Shown here: in pieces, positions 8,816-17,116 of the stretch
Position numbering within the stretch: the first letter of the stretch is position 1
How the letters are laid out: every line of letters starts with the position of its first letter
From: SIG603 sp964370775
GTDB lineage: Bacteria > Bacillota > Clostridia > Oscillospirales > Acutalibacteraceae
Direction of reading: 5' to 3'
DNA: 64,000 bases
Assembly (NCBI GenBank): GCA_964370775.1
Contig: CAYJKT010000004.1
Coordinates: forward strand, 54,766-118,765
Made by a program: the position numbers and the translations under genes
Notes under the pieces: generated by a model
Database searches by the model: none
Seen by the model: only the letters and a program-made list of their open reading frames with translations
What the model was told of the DNA's origin: nothing

Positions 8816-8859
8816 AAAGCTACTATGATAGGAATTAACTTATCATAGTAGCTTTTTTT
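8816..8859 (+). terminator. Intrinsic terminator after the regulator (twin of 6252)
   Basis: A 15-bp perfect stem (AAAGCTACTATGATA, arms 8816-8830 and 8841-8855) followed by seven Ts. The T run overlaps the stop codon of the convergent isomerase gene. The minus-strand side has only TTTAAATTT, so it works best for the plus strand. Confidence 0.88.
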
Positions 8860-9673
8860 AATCATTCAATATTTTTGCAGAGAACGCTAGGTCTTCGATA
8901 AAATCGCCACGGCTATAGTCTTGGTCTATAACTATAGACACAACATTATCAGATAGTTCCATAATTTTTTTAACATCTATAACACCTTTACCAAGAGGTT
9001 CGAAAATGTCATTGCCAGTTTTTGCTTCATATCCTAAGCACAAATCTTTAAAGTGGATAGAGCGTAATTTATCGCCTAAGCTTACTAAAAAGCTGTATGG
9101 GTCTTCACCACCATATAACACCCAGCCAGTGTCAGGTTGAGCATATAAATCCTTACAGTTTTGAACTAACCATGTGTAAAGGCTTGTTTTTCCGTCTACT
9201 TTTTCTTTTATGTCATCACCTAAACTGTGTAGCCAAAGTTCTATGCCTATCTCTTTTAAAGCTGTTGCAAGTTCTGATATTTGCTTAAGGCTTAAGTCTT
9301 TATCTTCATAAGCCAAAGCAGGTGTGTTAATTACCAATGCAGTTATCGCAGAACCTTTTAGTGATTGCACGATAAAATCCTTAGATTTTTCTATGTCGCT
9401 AACAAAAGCGTGCGCACTGCTTATTGTCATATTTTTAGCAGATAACGTATCTGCAAAGCCTTTAATTTCACTAGGTAACCAAAGCAAGCTAGGCAAGCCC
9501 GCTAGGAACGTATCACCTTGCTCAAGCGCATCTTTTTTGAACTGCTCAGGCTCGTCAAAAAGAATACACGGCTCAATTTGTTCAATGCCTATTCTTTTCA
9601 TATCATCAAAAAACTTGTTTGGGTCTGCTCTAAATTCTTTAGAACAACCAAAAAGTTGTACACCATAAATCAT
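8858..9673 (-). CDS. Sugar phosphate isomerase/epimerase (xylose isomerase-like TIM barrel)
   Basis: A 271-residue protein of the AP endonuclease 2/xylose isomerase-like fold. It shows the pattern of acidic and His metal ligands at strand ends (HSLGDDIKEK, QPDTGWVLYGG, SIHFKDLC, VSIVIDQDYS). Such proteins isomerise or epimerise sugars or inositols with a divalent metal. The exact substrate is not evident. It has its own promoter (9736-9708) and ribosome site (AGGGAG). It converges on the regulator gene and shares the terminator region. Confidence 0.82.
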   Translation of the reverse strand: MIYGVQLFGCSKEFRADPNKFFDDMKRIGIEQIEPCILFDEPEQFKKDALEQGDTFLAGLPSLLWLPSEIKGFADTLSAKNMTISSAHAFVSDIEKSKDFIVQSLKGSAITALVINTPALAYEDKDLSLKQISELATALKEIGIELWLHSLGDDIKEKVDGKTSLYTWLVQNCKDLYAQPDTGWVLYGGEDPYSFLVSLGDKLRSIHFKDLCLGYEAKTGNDIFEPLGKGVIDVKKIMELSDNVVSIVIDQDYSRGDFIEDLAFSAKILND

Positions 9674-9707
9674 AATTATCTCCCTGTTAATTTGTCATTT
9701 TTAAACT

Positions 9708-9736
9708 ATTATATCATGTGATTTATGCGAAATCAA
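9708..9736 (-). promoter_or_regulatory. Sigma-A promoter for the isomerase gene
   Basis: On the minus strand TTGATT (9736-9731), a 17-nt spacer and TATAAT (9713-9708). It lies between the antiporter operon and the isomerase start. Confidence 0.6.
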
Positions 9737-9743
9737 GCCGAGT

Positions 9744-11348
9744 TCACATGGTTTGAATATATGTAACGGATACAATAGAGATAAAAAGAACTATCATTGC
9801 CATGATTATCTGCTGAAAATTCAAAGAAAACACATTGTATTTATATATTTTCTTGTTGTTAGAAATAAAATACTTATACAAAAGCACGGCGACAAACACG
9901 CTCACAGAGTAAATAATACATTTTTCGATATAGTCCACAGGATTAATGCTTAAATTTGAATTCATAAAATAATTTACGTTTTGCACGCCATATACTCCGC
10001 CCAAAATACACACTAGGCTTAATAATATAAGCACAATTTTTTTTCGACCAACTTGCTTTGTGTGAGGTAGGTTTTCTTTTTTGCCCCAAAGCATCCAAGT
10101 GTATTTAACAAAAACTAAAATAGTTCCAAAGTTAATGAAAATAATTAGATATTCTAAAAAGCTACCTTTTGCTCCGTATTGTATAAAATATTTAGATATA
10201 CTGCCGTTCATAAAAGGTGCACCAGTTATTGCAAGAGATGCTATAAGCGTGCAAGTTCCTGTGATAGGCATAGTTTTTAAAACTCCACGCATGTTATTAA
10301 TATTACGTGTGTCGTATTTTTTTATTATCATTCCAGCAGATAAAAATAGCAGTGACTTAAACACAGCATGATTGATTATGTGATACATAGAGCCTATCAT
10401 AGATGTCTCGCTTGGTATACTCAACCCTAGTGCAATTAGCCCCATTTGAGAAACTGTGCTGAATGCTAAAACAAGTTTTATGTCTGTTTGAATTAAAGAG
10501 AGCGAAAAACCTGCTATTGCAGTTATTGCTGATACCACAGTGAAAAACAAGGTGTAATCTATAACAGGGTAAAATAAGTTCGAGAAGATAAAGAACAGAT
10601 ATATTCCGTTTTTAACATATAACCCAGATAGTATTGCCGACACAGCCGACGGCGCACTCGGAGTTCCGTGTGCTCTTGGCAACCAGCTAAACAACGGGAA
10701 AATTGCACTTTTTAAGCACACTGCTGTCATAATAAAAGCATAAGGTAAAATAAGTTGTTCTACCTCTACATTATGGATAGTTTTGCTGATAGCGTCTATA
10801 GATAATACGCCAAATATCTTGTATAAATAGCCTATTCCAAACAAATAAAACACCATGCATACCACTTGAGATAACAAGTATATCATACCGTCATACACAG
10901 AGCGACTGTCTCTTTTAAACATGATTAATATAGCTACAACAATTGTTGCGACCTCTAGCAAAACAAATATATTAAACAAGTCATCAGTTAAAAAAATACC
11001 ACTTAACAAGCCCTCTAATATCAAAAACAACATAGAGAATTTTTTGCCAAAAAATTCTTCTCTCATGGTGTAAACAATTGCACAGGTGAACAAAAATATG
11101 GTAAGTGTTAAAAAAACCACATTCAAGCTGTTTCCTTTTAACACAATTCCAAGAGTAGGTGTGTCGCTTGGCGCACCTATAACATAGTGCAAGTCACCGT
11201 TTCTCACAATCTCACCATATAATTTAATTACAAAGTAAAATAAAGAGGCTTGCACCAAGCTTATAAAAGGGACGAGTATTTTTTTAGGTAGCAGGTATAA
11301 AATCACACCAGCAAATATTGGCACTATAACAAAATAAACTAATAACAT
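9744..11348 (-). CDS. mrpD: Mrp-type cation/H+ antiporter subunit D (NuoN/NuoM-like)
   Basis: A 534-residue protein with about fourteen membrane segments, related to complex I antiporter-like subunits. It keeps the conserved Glu region (LFNIFVLLEVATI), the Lys/His helix LPRAHGTPSAPSAVSAILSG with following GLYVKNGIY, and the GMIIKKYDTRNINNMRG loop. It is the only large ion-translocating subunit in the operon. Its ATG overlaps the mrpC stop by one base. It ends the seven-gene unit; no strong terminator is visible after it. Confidence 0.9.
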   Translation of the reverse strand: MLLVYFVIVPIFAGVILYLLPKKILVPFISLVQASLFYFVIKLYGEIVRNGDLHYVIGAPSDTPTLGIVLKGNSLNVVFLTLTIFLFTCAIVYTMREEFFGKKFSMLFLILEGLLSGIFLTDDLFNIFVLLEVATIVVAILIMFKRDSRSVYDGMIYLLSQVVCMVFYLFGIGYLYKIFGVLSIDAISKTIHNVEVEQLILPYAFIMTAVCLKSAIFPLFSWLPRAHGTPSAPSAVSAILSGLYVKNGIYLFFIFSNLFYPVIDYTLFFTVVSAITAIAGFSLSLIQTDIKLVLAFSTVSQMGLIALGLSIPSETSMIGSMYHIINHAVFKSLLFLSAGMIIKKYDTRNINNMRGVLKTMPITGTCTLIASLAITGAPFMNGSISKYFIQYGAKGSFLEYLIIFINFGTILVFVKYTWMLWGKKENLPHTKQVGRKKIVLILLSLVCILGGVYGVQNVNYFMNSNLSINPVDYIEKCIIYSVSVFVAVLLYKYFISNNKKIYKYNVFSLNFQQIIMAMIVLFISIVSVTYIQTM

Positions 11349-11695
11349 TATAGTTGTTCCATCCTTTTTTTACGTAATTGTTCCCAGTCTGATGTACCAT
11401 AGCTATGATACAAGTTGATAAACATAACTAGCGCAATCGCAGTTACGGCTACTCCAATTACAATTGCTGTTATCATTAATGCTTGTGGCAAAGGGTCTGC
11501 TACATTTCCCTCGGTGATATTTATTGGAGCTACATCGTCGGTAGAAGCAAACATAGTTATGTAAAAAGTGATTGCACCTACCTCCATAACGCCAATACAA
11601 GCTATACTTTTTAACATTCTTCTGCTAGAAAAAACACCTGCAACGCCTATAAAAAACAGCATGATACCAACGTTTTCGCCTGTTAAAATATCCAT
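11348..11695 (-). CDS. mrpC: Mrp-type antiporter subunit C (NuoK-like)
   Basis: A 115-residue protein with three membrane segments. IGVAGVFSSRRMLKSIACIGVMEVG and PLPQALMITAIVIGVAVTA are the MrpC/NuoK pattern, with the buried Glu in the second helix. AAGGAGG lies 8 nt before the ATG. It works next to MrpD in the membrane complex that exchanges Na+ (or K+/Ca2+) for H+. Confidence 0.92.
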   Translation of the reverse strand: MDILTGENVGIMLFFIGVAGVFSSRRMLKSIACIGVMEVGAITFYITMFASTDDVAPINITEGNVADPLPQALMITAIVIGVAVTAIALVMFINLYHSYGTSDWEQLRKKRMEQL

Positions 11696-11707
11696 GATAT
11701 ACCTCCT

Positions 11708-12373
11708 TTATAAATCTTCGTAATGTACAAATCTATAAAACAAAATAGTTAAACCACAAAAAACTTTTAAGCCTATAAGTATATTCATAACAACAAGATA
11801 TGCCACATTCCATTCGGTATAAGTTAAATACAAATTAGACACTGCAAAGCATACGGATATAATTGCAATAAGCAAAAATATAAGTTTTTCTATCTTGTTA
11901 AATGCGCTAAATCTAATAGATTTCTCTGGTCTCACAAGATAGATACATATAAACGCAGTTGCTAGTGCTGCTCCACCCTGAAAACCACCACCAGGTGTGT
12001 TGTGACCATTAACTATGATATAAGCACCTAGCAAAAAGATGACAGGTATCACAAATATTATGATTTTTGCACCAGCTACTCTGTCTTCTGAGGAATGTTC
12101 GGCTACGTTTAAATTGTGTTCGTGCCTAGAAAAATGTATTACACCCATAACGCTAACAAGCAACATGAGTGCCTCGAAAATTGTATCAAAAATACGGTAA
12201 TTTAGGTAGATAGAGGCGACAGAATTATCTGCTAGAGTTTGTGTCGTGTAATTTGATAGAACAAGGCTGTATATCTCGCCTAATTCCACTGTAGTTATAC
12301 CAGAGGAGAGCCACAATGTGAGCACACATGCAACAAAAGCAAGCGAAAAACCTAACGTTTTAGAACTTTTCAT
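11708..12373 (-). CDS. mrpB: Mrp-type antiporter subunit B (MnhB domain)
   Basis: A 221-residue membrane protein. The first 100 residues have two helices separated by an external loop, like the MbhE-type region; then comes a MnhB domain with the hallmark NTPGGGFQGGAALATAFI. It starts in a 4-base ATGA overlap with the preceding gene, with GGAGGAAG upstream. In Mbh-type complexes MbhE and MbhF are separate, so this gene probably joins both. Confidence 0.85.
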   Translation of the reverse strand: MKSSKTLGFSLAFVACVLTLWLSSGITTVELGEIYSLVLSNYTTQTLADNSVASIYLNYRIFDTIFEALMLLVSVMGVIHFSRHEHNLNVAEHSSEDRVAGAKIIIFVIPVIFLLGAYIIVNGHNTPGGGFQGGAALATAFICIYLVRPEKSIRFSAFNKIEKLIFLLIAIISVCFAVSNLYLTYTEWNVAYLVVMNILIGLKVFCGLTILFYRFVHYEDL

Positions 12374-12915
12374 TCATCTTCCTCCCTGCTTAAATGCACA
12401 AATTTAACCTTATCTTTGTGCTTGCTGTCTTTAAAAACATCTTCTAAAGAGTGCACATGTTTTTCTGTGTCAAACCCATATATTGTAACTATATTTTCAT
12501 GTGGATACAAAATTAAATCAAACACATGTTCTTCAACTAAGTGTTCTGGTTCTTCACCTGTGAACATATATTGCACTTCTAATTCGTGTTCTGTACAATA
12601 TCTACCTATTGCAGACAAAATACCTTCTATGTCTGCTCTAAGCCTTAAATCGCTTTTTTTATCATGTGTTTTTGAACTTATGTAAATATAAAAAGAGCGA
12701 TGTTTTTTTATAGCGATTATATAAAGAATTGTAGATAACGCACAGCCAATCACTGCCTCTGCAATGGCGACATCTGGCGCATGAAACAACAAGTAGCAGA
12801 ACGAAGCCAAAAGTGACAATGTGCAAAGAGCAAGCACAACATGTTTAAAATTTCTGCTGATAGCAGTGTAAAGACCAGTTAGCAACATCAAAGCAAAGAT
12901 AATTTGTTCACTCAT
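12370..12915 (-). CDS. Mrp/Mbh-type antiporter subunit with DUF4040 (MrpA C-terminal/MbhD-like) and soluble tail
   Basis: About 181 residues. The membrane half carries FHAPDVAIAEAVIGCALSTILYIIA, the DUF4040 signature found in the C-terminal part of MrpA and in MbhD. The second half (from about residue 85) is soluble and charged and I do not recognise it. Two starts are possible: ATG at 12924, or ATG at 12915, which overlaps the mrpG stop by 8 bases; neither has a strong ribosome site. This gene stands in for the end of MrpA, whose large NuoL-like part is missing here. Confidence 0.8.
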   Translation of the reverse strand: MSEQIIFALMLLTGLYTAISRNFKHVVLALCTLSLLASFCYLLFHAPDVAIAEAVIGCALSTILYIIAIKKHRSFYIYISSKTHDKKSDLRLRADIEGILSAIGRYCTEHELEVQYMFTGEEPEHLVEEHVFDLILYPHENIVTIYGFDTEKHVHSLEDVFKDSKHKDKVKFVHLSREEDE

Positions 12916-13213
12916 CTTCTTCATCTTCTTTCTTTAATTTATAGCCCGAAAAATATGCTGATGAAGCAATGGACGCAGAAACTATAGGGTTAAGTATTAA
13001 GATAAGACCTATTATTATTAATACTTTTAACGAAAACCAACTTGCACCCTCAATAAAAACAACGCCTAACAATATTGTCACAAGTCCCACTGTGTCAACA
13101 TCAGCAGCGGATAATAACCTTGAATAAATGTTGTGAAATCTGAATATGCCAATTAATCCCACAATGATAAATAAAACGCCAACACATATTAATATGTAAC
13201 CGATTATATCCAT
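12908..13213 (-). CDS. mrpG: Mrp-type antiporter subunit G
   Basis: A 101-residue protein with three membrane helices. GVLFIIVGLIGIFRFHNIYSRLLSAAD and DTVGLVTILLGVVF are the MrpG/MnhG pattern. AGGTAG precedes the ATG. It overlaps the DUF4040 gene. It is a small structural subunit of the antiporter complex. Confidence 0.9.
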   Translation of the reverse strand: MDIIGYILICVGVLFIIVGLIGIFRFHNIYSRLLSAADVDTVGLVTILLGVVFIEGASWFSLKVLIIIGLILILNPIVSASIASSAYFSGYKLKKEDEEDE

Positions 13214-13232
13214 AATCTACCTCCAGTTTAAC

Positions 13233-13484
13233 TTATTTTTTCTTACGTAAAAAAGTAGCTAAAGATGTTGTTCCAACAAAACCTAGCATAGCAAAAACTA
13301 AAGCAATGTCTAGGTAAAAACTTTGGTCAACCAAAGACGCAAACAAGACGATAATTATAATGATTTTACTGCATATTAACGATGCACCAAGTAGTCTATC
13401 CCATGTAGAAGGACCGACTATAACACGAAAAACGCTAAGAGTAATTGCTATAACTAAAATGATTATTATAACAGTCCAAAACAT
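13233..13484 (-). CDS. mrpF: Mrp-type antiporter subunit F
   Basis: An 83-residue protein with three membrane helices. RVIVGPSTWDRLLGASLICSKIIII is the MrpF/MnhF core (the family has GPxxxDRxxA). AAGGAGGTAG sits before the ATG, 12 nt after the mrpE stop. Confidence 0.92.
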   Translation of the reverse strand: MFWTVIIIILVIAITLSVFRVIVGPSTWDRLLGASLICSKIIIIIVLFASLVDQSFYLDIALVFAMLGFVGTTSLATFLRKKK

Positions 13485-13496
13485 GTAGCTACCTCC

Positions 13497-13994
13497 TTAC
13501 TTATATTCGTTAATATCTTTTTGCATAGAAATAATTTGTGGAACAAATGCAGATGATGGTGCATCGTTTTCTTTTGAATTATCGATACAAAGCACGGTGA
13601 GTTCTCCGTCATTGTTGTCTACCGTAATGGTCCCTGGTGTTAAAGTGATAGAATTAGCAACTATCTCTTGCAGAAATTCACTTCGTATATATGTATCTAG
13701 TTTATCTGTAACGAAGCCTGGCTTTGCCTTATTTGTTAATATTAGATAAGCCGTATGAAAACCACTGACATATACATTCACAAGCAAGAGAGCGATATAT
13801 TTTATGAACTTAAAAATAGGAATACGATATTCTTTAACATAATCAAATTCAATTACTTTATAAATAATAGCAAGAGCAAGTATGCTAGAAACAATACCAA
13901 TAATTAAATTAAGTCCTAAGGCGCCTTCATTAAAGATAAACCAAATTGAGACAAATCCTACAAGTGTTAAAAAAGTTCTAAGTATTTTATTCAT
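13497..13994 (-). CDS. mrpE: Mrp-type antiporter subunit E
   Basis: A 165-residue protein with two or three N-terminal helices and a soluble end. NSITLTPGTITVD is the hallmark of MrpE/MnhE. It is the first gene of the operon, with GGAGGTGCGATA before the ATG. The order E-F-G-DUF4040-B-C-D resembles the antiporter module of archaeal membrane-bound hydrogenases more than the Bacillus order A-B-C-D-E-F-G. Confidence 0.92.
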   Translation of the reverse strand: MNKILRTFLTLVGFVSIWFIFNEGALGLNLIIGIVSSILALAIIYKVIEFDYVKEYRIPIFKFIKYIALLLVNVYVSGFHTAYLILTNKAKPGFVTDKLDTYIRSEFLQEIVANSITLTPGTITVDNNDGELTVLCIDNSKENDAPSSAFVPQIISMQKDINEYK

Positions 13995-14106
13995 TATCGC
14001 ACCTCCTCGAACAATGTAAGTTTTTAACCAATTATGTTAGTTGTATATAAATTATACTGTAATTATTAATAACTTTAGTATATCACATGTATAAAAATAA
14101 GTAAAT

Positions 14107-14147
14107 AAAAAAAGAAGCTGTTGCAACATAAAATTGCAACATGCTTC
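14107..14147 (-). terminator. Intrinsic terminator after the ABC-FtsX exporter gene
   Basis: A 13-bp stem with one bulge (GAAGC..TGTTGCAA arms 14114-14126 and 14134-14147) followed on the minus strand by TTTTTTTA, directly downstream of the exporter stop. Confidence 0.85.
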
Positions 14148-14160
14148 TAAAATTTATATA

Positions 14161-16950
14161 TTATTCACTTCTTAGTGCTAGTACTGGGTCTTTAGTAGCT
14201 GCTTTTTTAGCTGGTAGTAAACCACCGATTATTGTAACAACTACGCTGATTGCCAACAGAATAACAGAGTATTCAAAAGGAAGTGATGAACTTACTGAAC
14301 TGTCTGATAATAATGTTTGGATAATCGCATTAATTGGGATATTTATGAGCAAGGTTGCAAGTATTCCAATTAAACCAGAGCATAAACCTATAATCAAAGT
14401 CTCTGCGTTAAACACTTGTGAAACATTTTTCTTTGATGCACCAAGTGCTCTTAAAACACCGATTTCTTTTGTTCTCTCAATAACTGAGATATGAGTAATG
14501 ATACCAACCATTATGCAAGATACCACTAGAGATACTGCAACAAAAGCGATTAGAACATAAGATATTGTGTCTATCATAGTTGTCATAGAAGATGTCAAAG
14601 CCTCTATAAAATCAGTATAAACGATTTGGTTATCTTCACTTGCTGTGCTGTTGTAATTCTCAATGCTTAAAGCTACACCTTCTTTGTCTTCAAAACTGTC
14701 TGTATATATATTAATTGCACTAGGTGTGTCGTAACTTACGTTACCAAAGTTATTTAGATTTTCTTCGTAAGATACGCCACCGATTAACTCGTCATAAAAA
14801 CCTAGCAAAATGTCATCGTCTGGTGTTTCTGTCAACCATGTGTCAAGCATTGCAGCCATAGTTTCGTCGTCTGCTGTTTGTGTTTGCATAGCACCCATGT
14901 TTTGTTGTGGAGCTGATGTCTCTTCTGTTTCAGTTGTTTCTTCAGTGCTTGCACTTTGGCTTGCTAGATACATTATCATAGAGTACATCTCTGATTTCTC
15001 TGGCACACTTAGAGCTGATAGATAATCTGTTGTTTGAGATATTTTCTCATCATCTGATAAAGCCTCAAACCCAACACCTGTTAAGACATTGATTTCTGAA
15101 TTTGCGTTTTGAGCTGTTACGATATCACTTGAGTTGCTGTGCTCGATGATATAATCTGTTAAAAGAGTAGTGTATGCAACAGTTGTGCTTATGCTAACCT
15201 CAGTTGCCTCTGGATTTTGCTTAACAACACCAACGATTTTTAGCTCTAAAGCTTTATCCATAACATCTTCGTTTTGTGATAGTTCTTCTTCTTCTACTAA
15301 AGTGAAAGTTCCGTTTTCGTTTTCAACATATTTATCACTATTTGTTAAAAGATATAAATTTTGGTTAAGAACATCTTCATAAGTCCAAGACAATTCAGGT
15401 AAGTCTTCATCATTTTCGATTAATTCAGCATATTCTACGTATTCTTCGTCGGTAACTAAACCTAATTGATAAAGTGTCTCAACTGCTATTGTGTTATCTT
15501 CGCCCACAACAAGAACTACTTCGTCATAATTCTCTGGCCATGCACCGTGAACTATATCATAGCTATCAGTTATTGTATTGTTAATTACTTCGCCGTCGTT
15601 ACCCGGTAAAAGTTCAGAGAAATTACTTGCGCCATTTTCAGATGAACTACCACCCATCATTGATGACATCATCATCATAGGGTCGCCACCCATCATACCT
15701 GAAAAAGCTGAAGTATCTAAAAGTTCTGATGGGTCAGAATCTGTGTTTACAAAGCTCTCATCTGCATCATAAGCATAAACAGAAAACGATGTATCATAAG
15801 AGTAATGCACGCCTGTTTCACCTAAGTATTGGTTAATCTCACTGCTTTCATCATCTATATACGCTTTAAAATCAGTTAGATTATTTGTAACAGAAATCTC
15901 ATTAGCGCTCTCTAATTGGTCAAAGCTTGAGTATACCTCATCGCCTGTACTACTGCTTTCTTCCTCTCTTGCCCCTCTTATGGTAGGCATGGTAGGCCCC
16001 ATGTCGATATTCATGGTTTCGTCAGAAATAGTTAGAGGATACGATGACATTGTGTCTTTTTGTAAGTCTTCTATATATGAATTAACTCCGTTAGACAGAG
16101 ATAAAATTAAAGCAATTCCAATAATACCAATAGAACCAGCGAAGGCTGTTAAAAATGTTCTACGTTTTTTTGTGCTAAGGTTGCTTAAACTAAGTGAAAG
16201 TGATGTACCTAGACTCATTTTAGCTTTTTTGACATTGTTTCTAGCACTAGAATCAGCTACCATTTTATCAGCCACAAATTCATCAGTATCGCCAACAATT
16301 TTACCGTCTTTCAGCTTGATTATACGTGTAGAGTACTCCTCTGCAAGTTCTGGGTTATGTGTAACCATAACAACCAGTTTCTCTTTAGCTATATTCTTTA
16401 GAATATCCATGATTTGCACACTGGTCTCAGTGTCTAACGCACCAGTTGGCTCGTCAGCTAGAACTATATCTGGGTTGTTTACAAGCGCTCTAGCGATTGC
16501 AACACGTTGCATTTGTCCACCAGATAACTGGTTAGGCTTTTTGTGGATGTGCTCTGCCAGTCCAACTTCTGTTAACGCTTGTTTTGCTCGTTCTCTTCTT
16601 TCTGACTTTGTAACACCACCAATAGTCAAAGCTAGCTCAACATTAGATAGTATACTTTGGTGACCGATTAAGTTATAACTTTGAAAAACAAAGCCTATAG
16701 TATGGTTACGGTAAGTATCCCAGTCTCTGTCTTTGTAATTTTTTGTGGAAACTCCATTTATAATAAGGTCGCCGTCGTCGTAACGGTCTAAACCACCTAT
16801 TATATTTAAAAGAGTAGTCTTACCTGAACCACTAGGGCCTAAGATAGATACAAACTCGCTGTCTCTAAGGCTTAAACTTACGTCATTCAATGCAGTTTGT
16901 GTGAGTTCACCCACGGTGTATTTTTTGCTTATATTTTTAACCTGTAACAT
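14161..16950 (-). CDS. ABC transporter, fused ATPase and FtsX-type permease (MacB-like)
   Basis: 929 residues. Residues 1-230 are an ABC ATPase (Walker A GPSGSGKTT, signature LSGGQMQRVAIARAL, Walker B VLADEPTGALD). A first helix at about 265-290 is followed by a 500-residue external domain, then three helices in an FtsX permease ending KKAATKDPVLALRSE. This is the layout of MacB/LolCDE-like mechanotransmission exporters of peptides or lipids. The external domain has a striking Met-rich patch (GMMGGDPMMMMSSMMGG, around residues 412-430). It is divergent from a two-component system, suggesting an envelope-stress or antimicrobial-peptide response. GGAGG precedes the ATG. Confidence 0.88.
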   Translation of the reverse strand: MLQVKNISKKYTVGELTQTALNDVSLSLRDSEFVSILGPSGSGKTTLLNIIGGLDRYDDGDLIINGVSTKNYKDRDWDTYRNHTIGFVFQSYNLIGHQSILSNVELALTIGGVTKSERRERAKQALTEVGLAEHIHKKPNQLSGGQMQRVAIARALVNNPDIVLADEPTGALDTETSVQIMDILKNIAKEKLVVMVTHNPELAEEYSTRIIKLKDGKIVGDTDEFVADKMVADSSARNNVKKAKMSLGTSLSLSLSNLSTKKRRTFLTAFAGSIGIIGIALILSLSNGVNSYIEDLQKDTMSSYPLTISDETMNIDMGPTMPTIRGAREEESSSTGDEVYSSFDQLESANEISVTNNLTDFKAYIDDESSEINQYLGETGVHYSYDTSFSVYAYDADESFVNTDSDPSELLDTSAFSGMMGGDPMMMMSSMMGGSSSENGASNFSELLPGNDGEVINNTITDSYDIVHGAWPENYDEVVLVVGEDNTIAVETLYQLGLVTDEEYVEYAELIENDEDLPELSWTYEDVLNQNLYLLTNSDKYVENENGTFTLVEEEELSQNEDVMDKALELKIVGVVKQNPEATEVSISTTVAYTTLLTDYIIEHSNSSDIVTAQNANSEINVLTGVGFEALSDDEKISQTTDYLSALSVPEKSEMYSMIMYLASQSASTEETTETEETSAPQQNMGAMQTQTADDETMAAMLDTWLTETPDDDILLGFYDELIGGVSYEENLNNFGNVSYDTPSAINIYTDSFEDKEGVALSIENYNSTASEDNQIVYTDFIEALTSSMTTMIDTISYVLIAFVAVSLVVSCIMVGIITHISVIERTKEIGVLRALGASKKNVSQVFNAETLIIGLCSGLIGILATLLINIPINAIIQTLLSDSSVSSSLPFEYSVILLAISVVVTIIGGLLPAKKAATKDPVLALRSE

Positions 16951-16990
16951 ATTTCCTCCAATGTTTGTGTTTTTGTTTTATCGTGTCTAT

Positions 16991-17044
16991 ATTATCACAC
17001 ACCAACTTCAAGCCAACTTCAAACTAACCTCAAATAAACCTCAA
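16991..17044 (-). promoter_or_regulatory. Four direct repeats at 11-bp spacing plus -10 box: probable response-regulator-activated promoter
   Basis: AAC(T/C)TCAA occurs at 17004, 17015, 17026 and 17037, exactly 11 bp apart. Read on the minus strand the repeats run up to 7 bp before a GATAAT -10 box (16996-16991) and take the place of a -35. OmpR/PhoB-type regulators bind such tandem 11-bp repeats and activate transcription from this position. The target would be the ABC-FtsX gene at 16950; the neighbouring response regulator is the obvious candidate. Confidence 0.7.
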
Positions 17045-17058
17045 GTTTTGGTTTTTTG

Positions 17059-17087
17059 TTGTTTTTAAAATTGTTAGATGATATAAT
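17059..17087 (+). promoter_or_regulatory. Sigma-A promoter for the two-component system
   Basis: TTGTTT, a 17-nt spacer and TATAAT, 30 nt before the response regulator start. The direct repeats lie immediately upstream, so autoregulation is possible. Confidence 0.55.
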
Positions 17088-17116
17088 TATGCTAATTTAT
17101 GAAAGGGTGTTTGAAT

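Noticed and set aside
6249..8860. Complete mobile element carrying the MFS-ArsR pair
   Set aside because: There is no transposase or integrase and the flanking repeats are functional terminators, so I report only the repeat symmetry.
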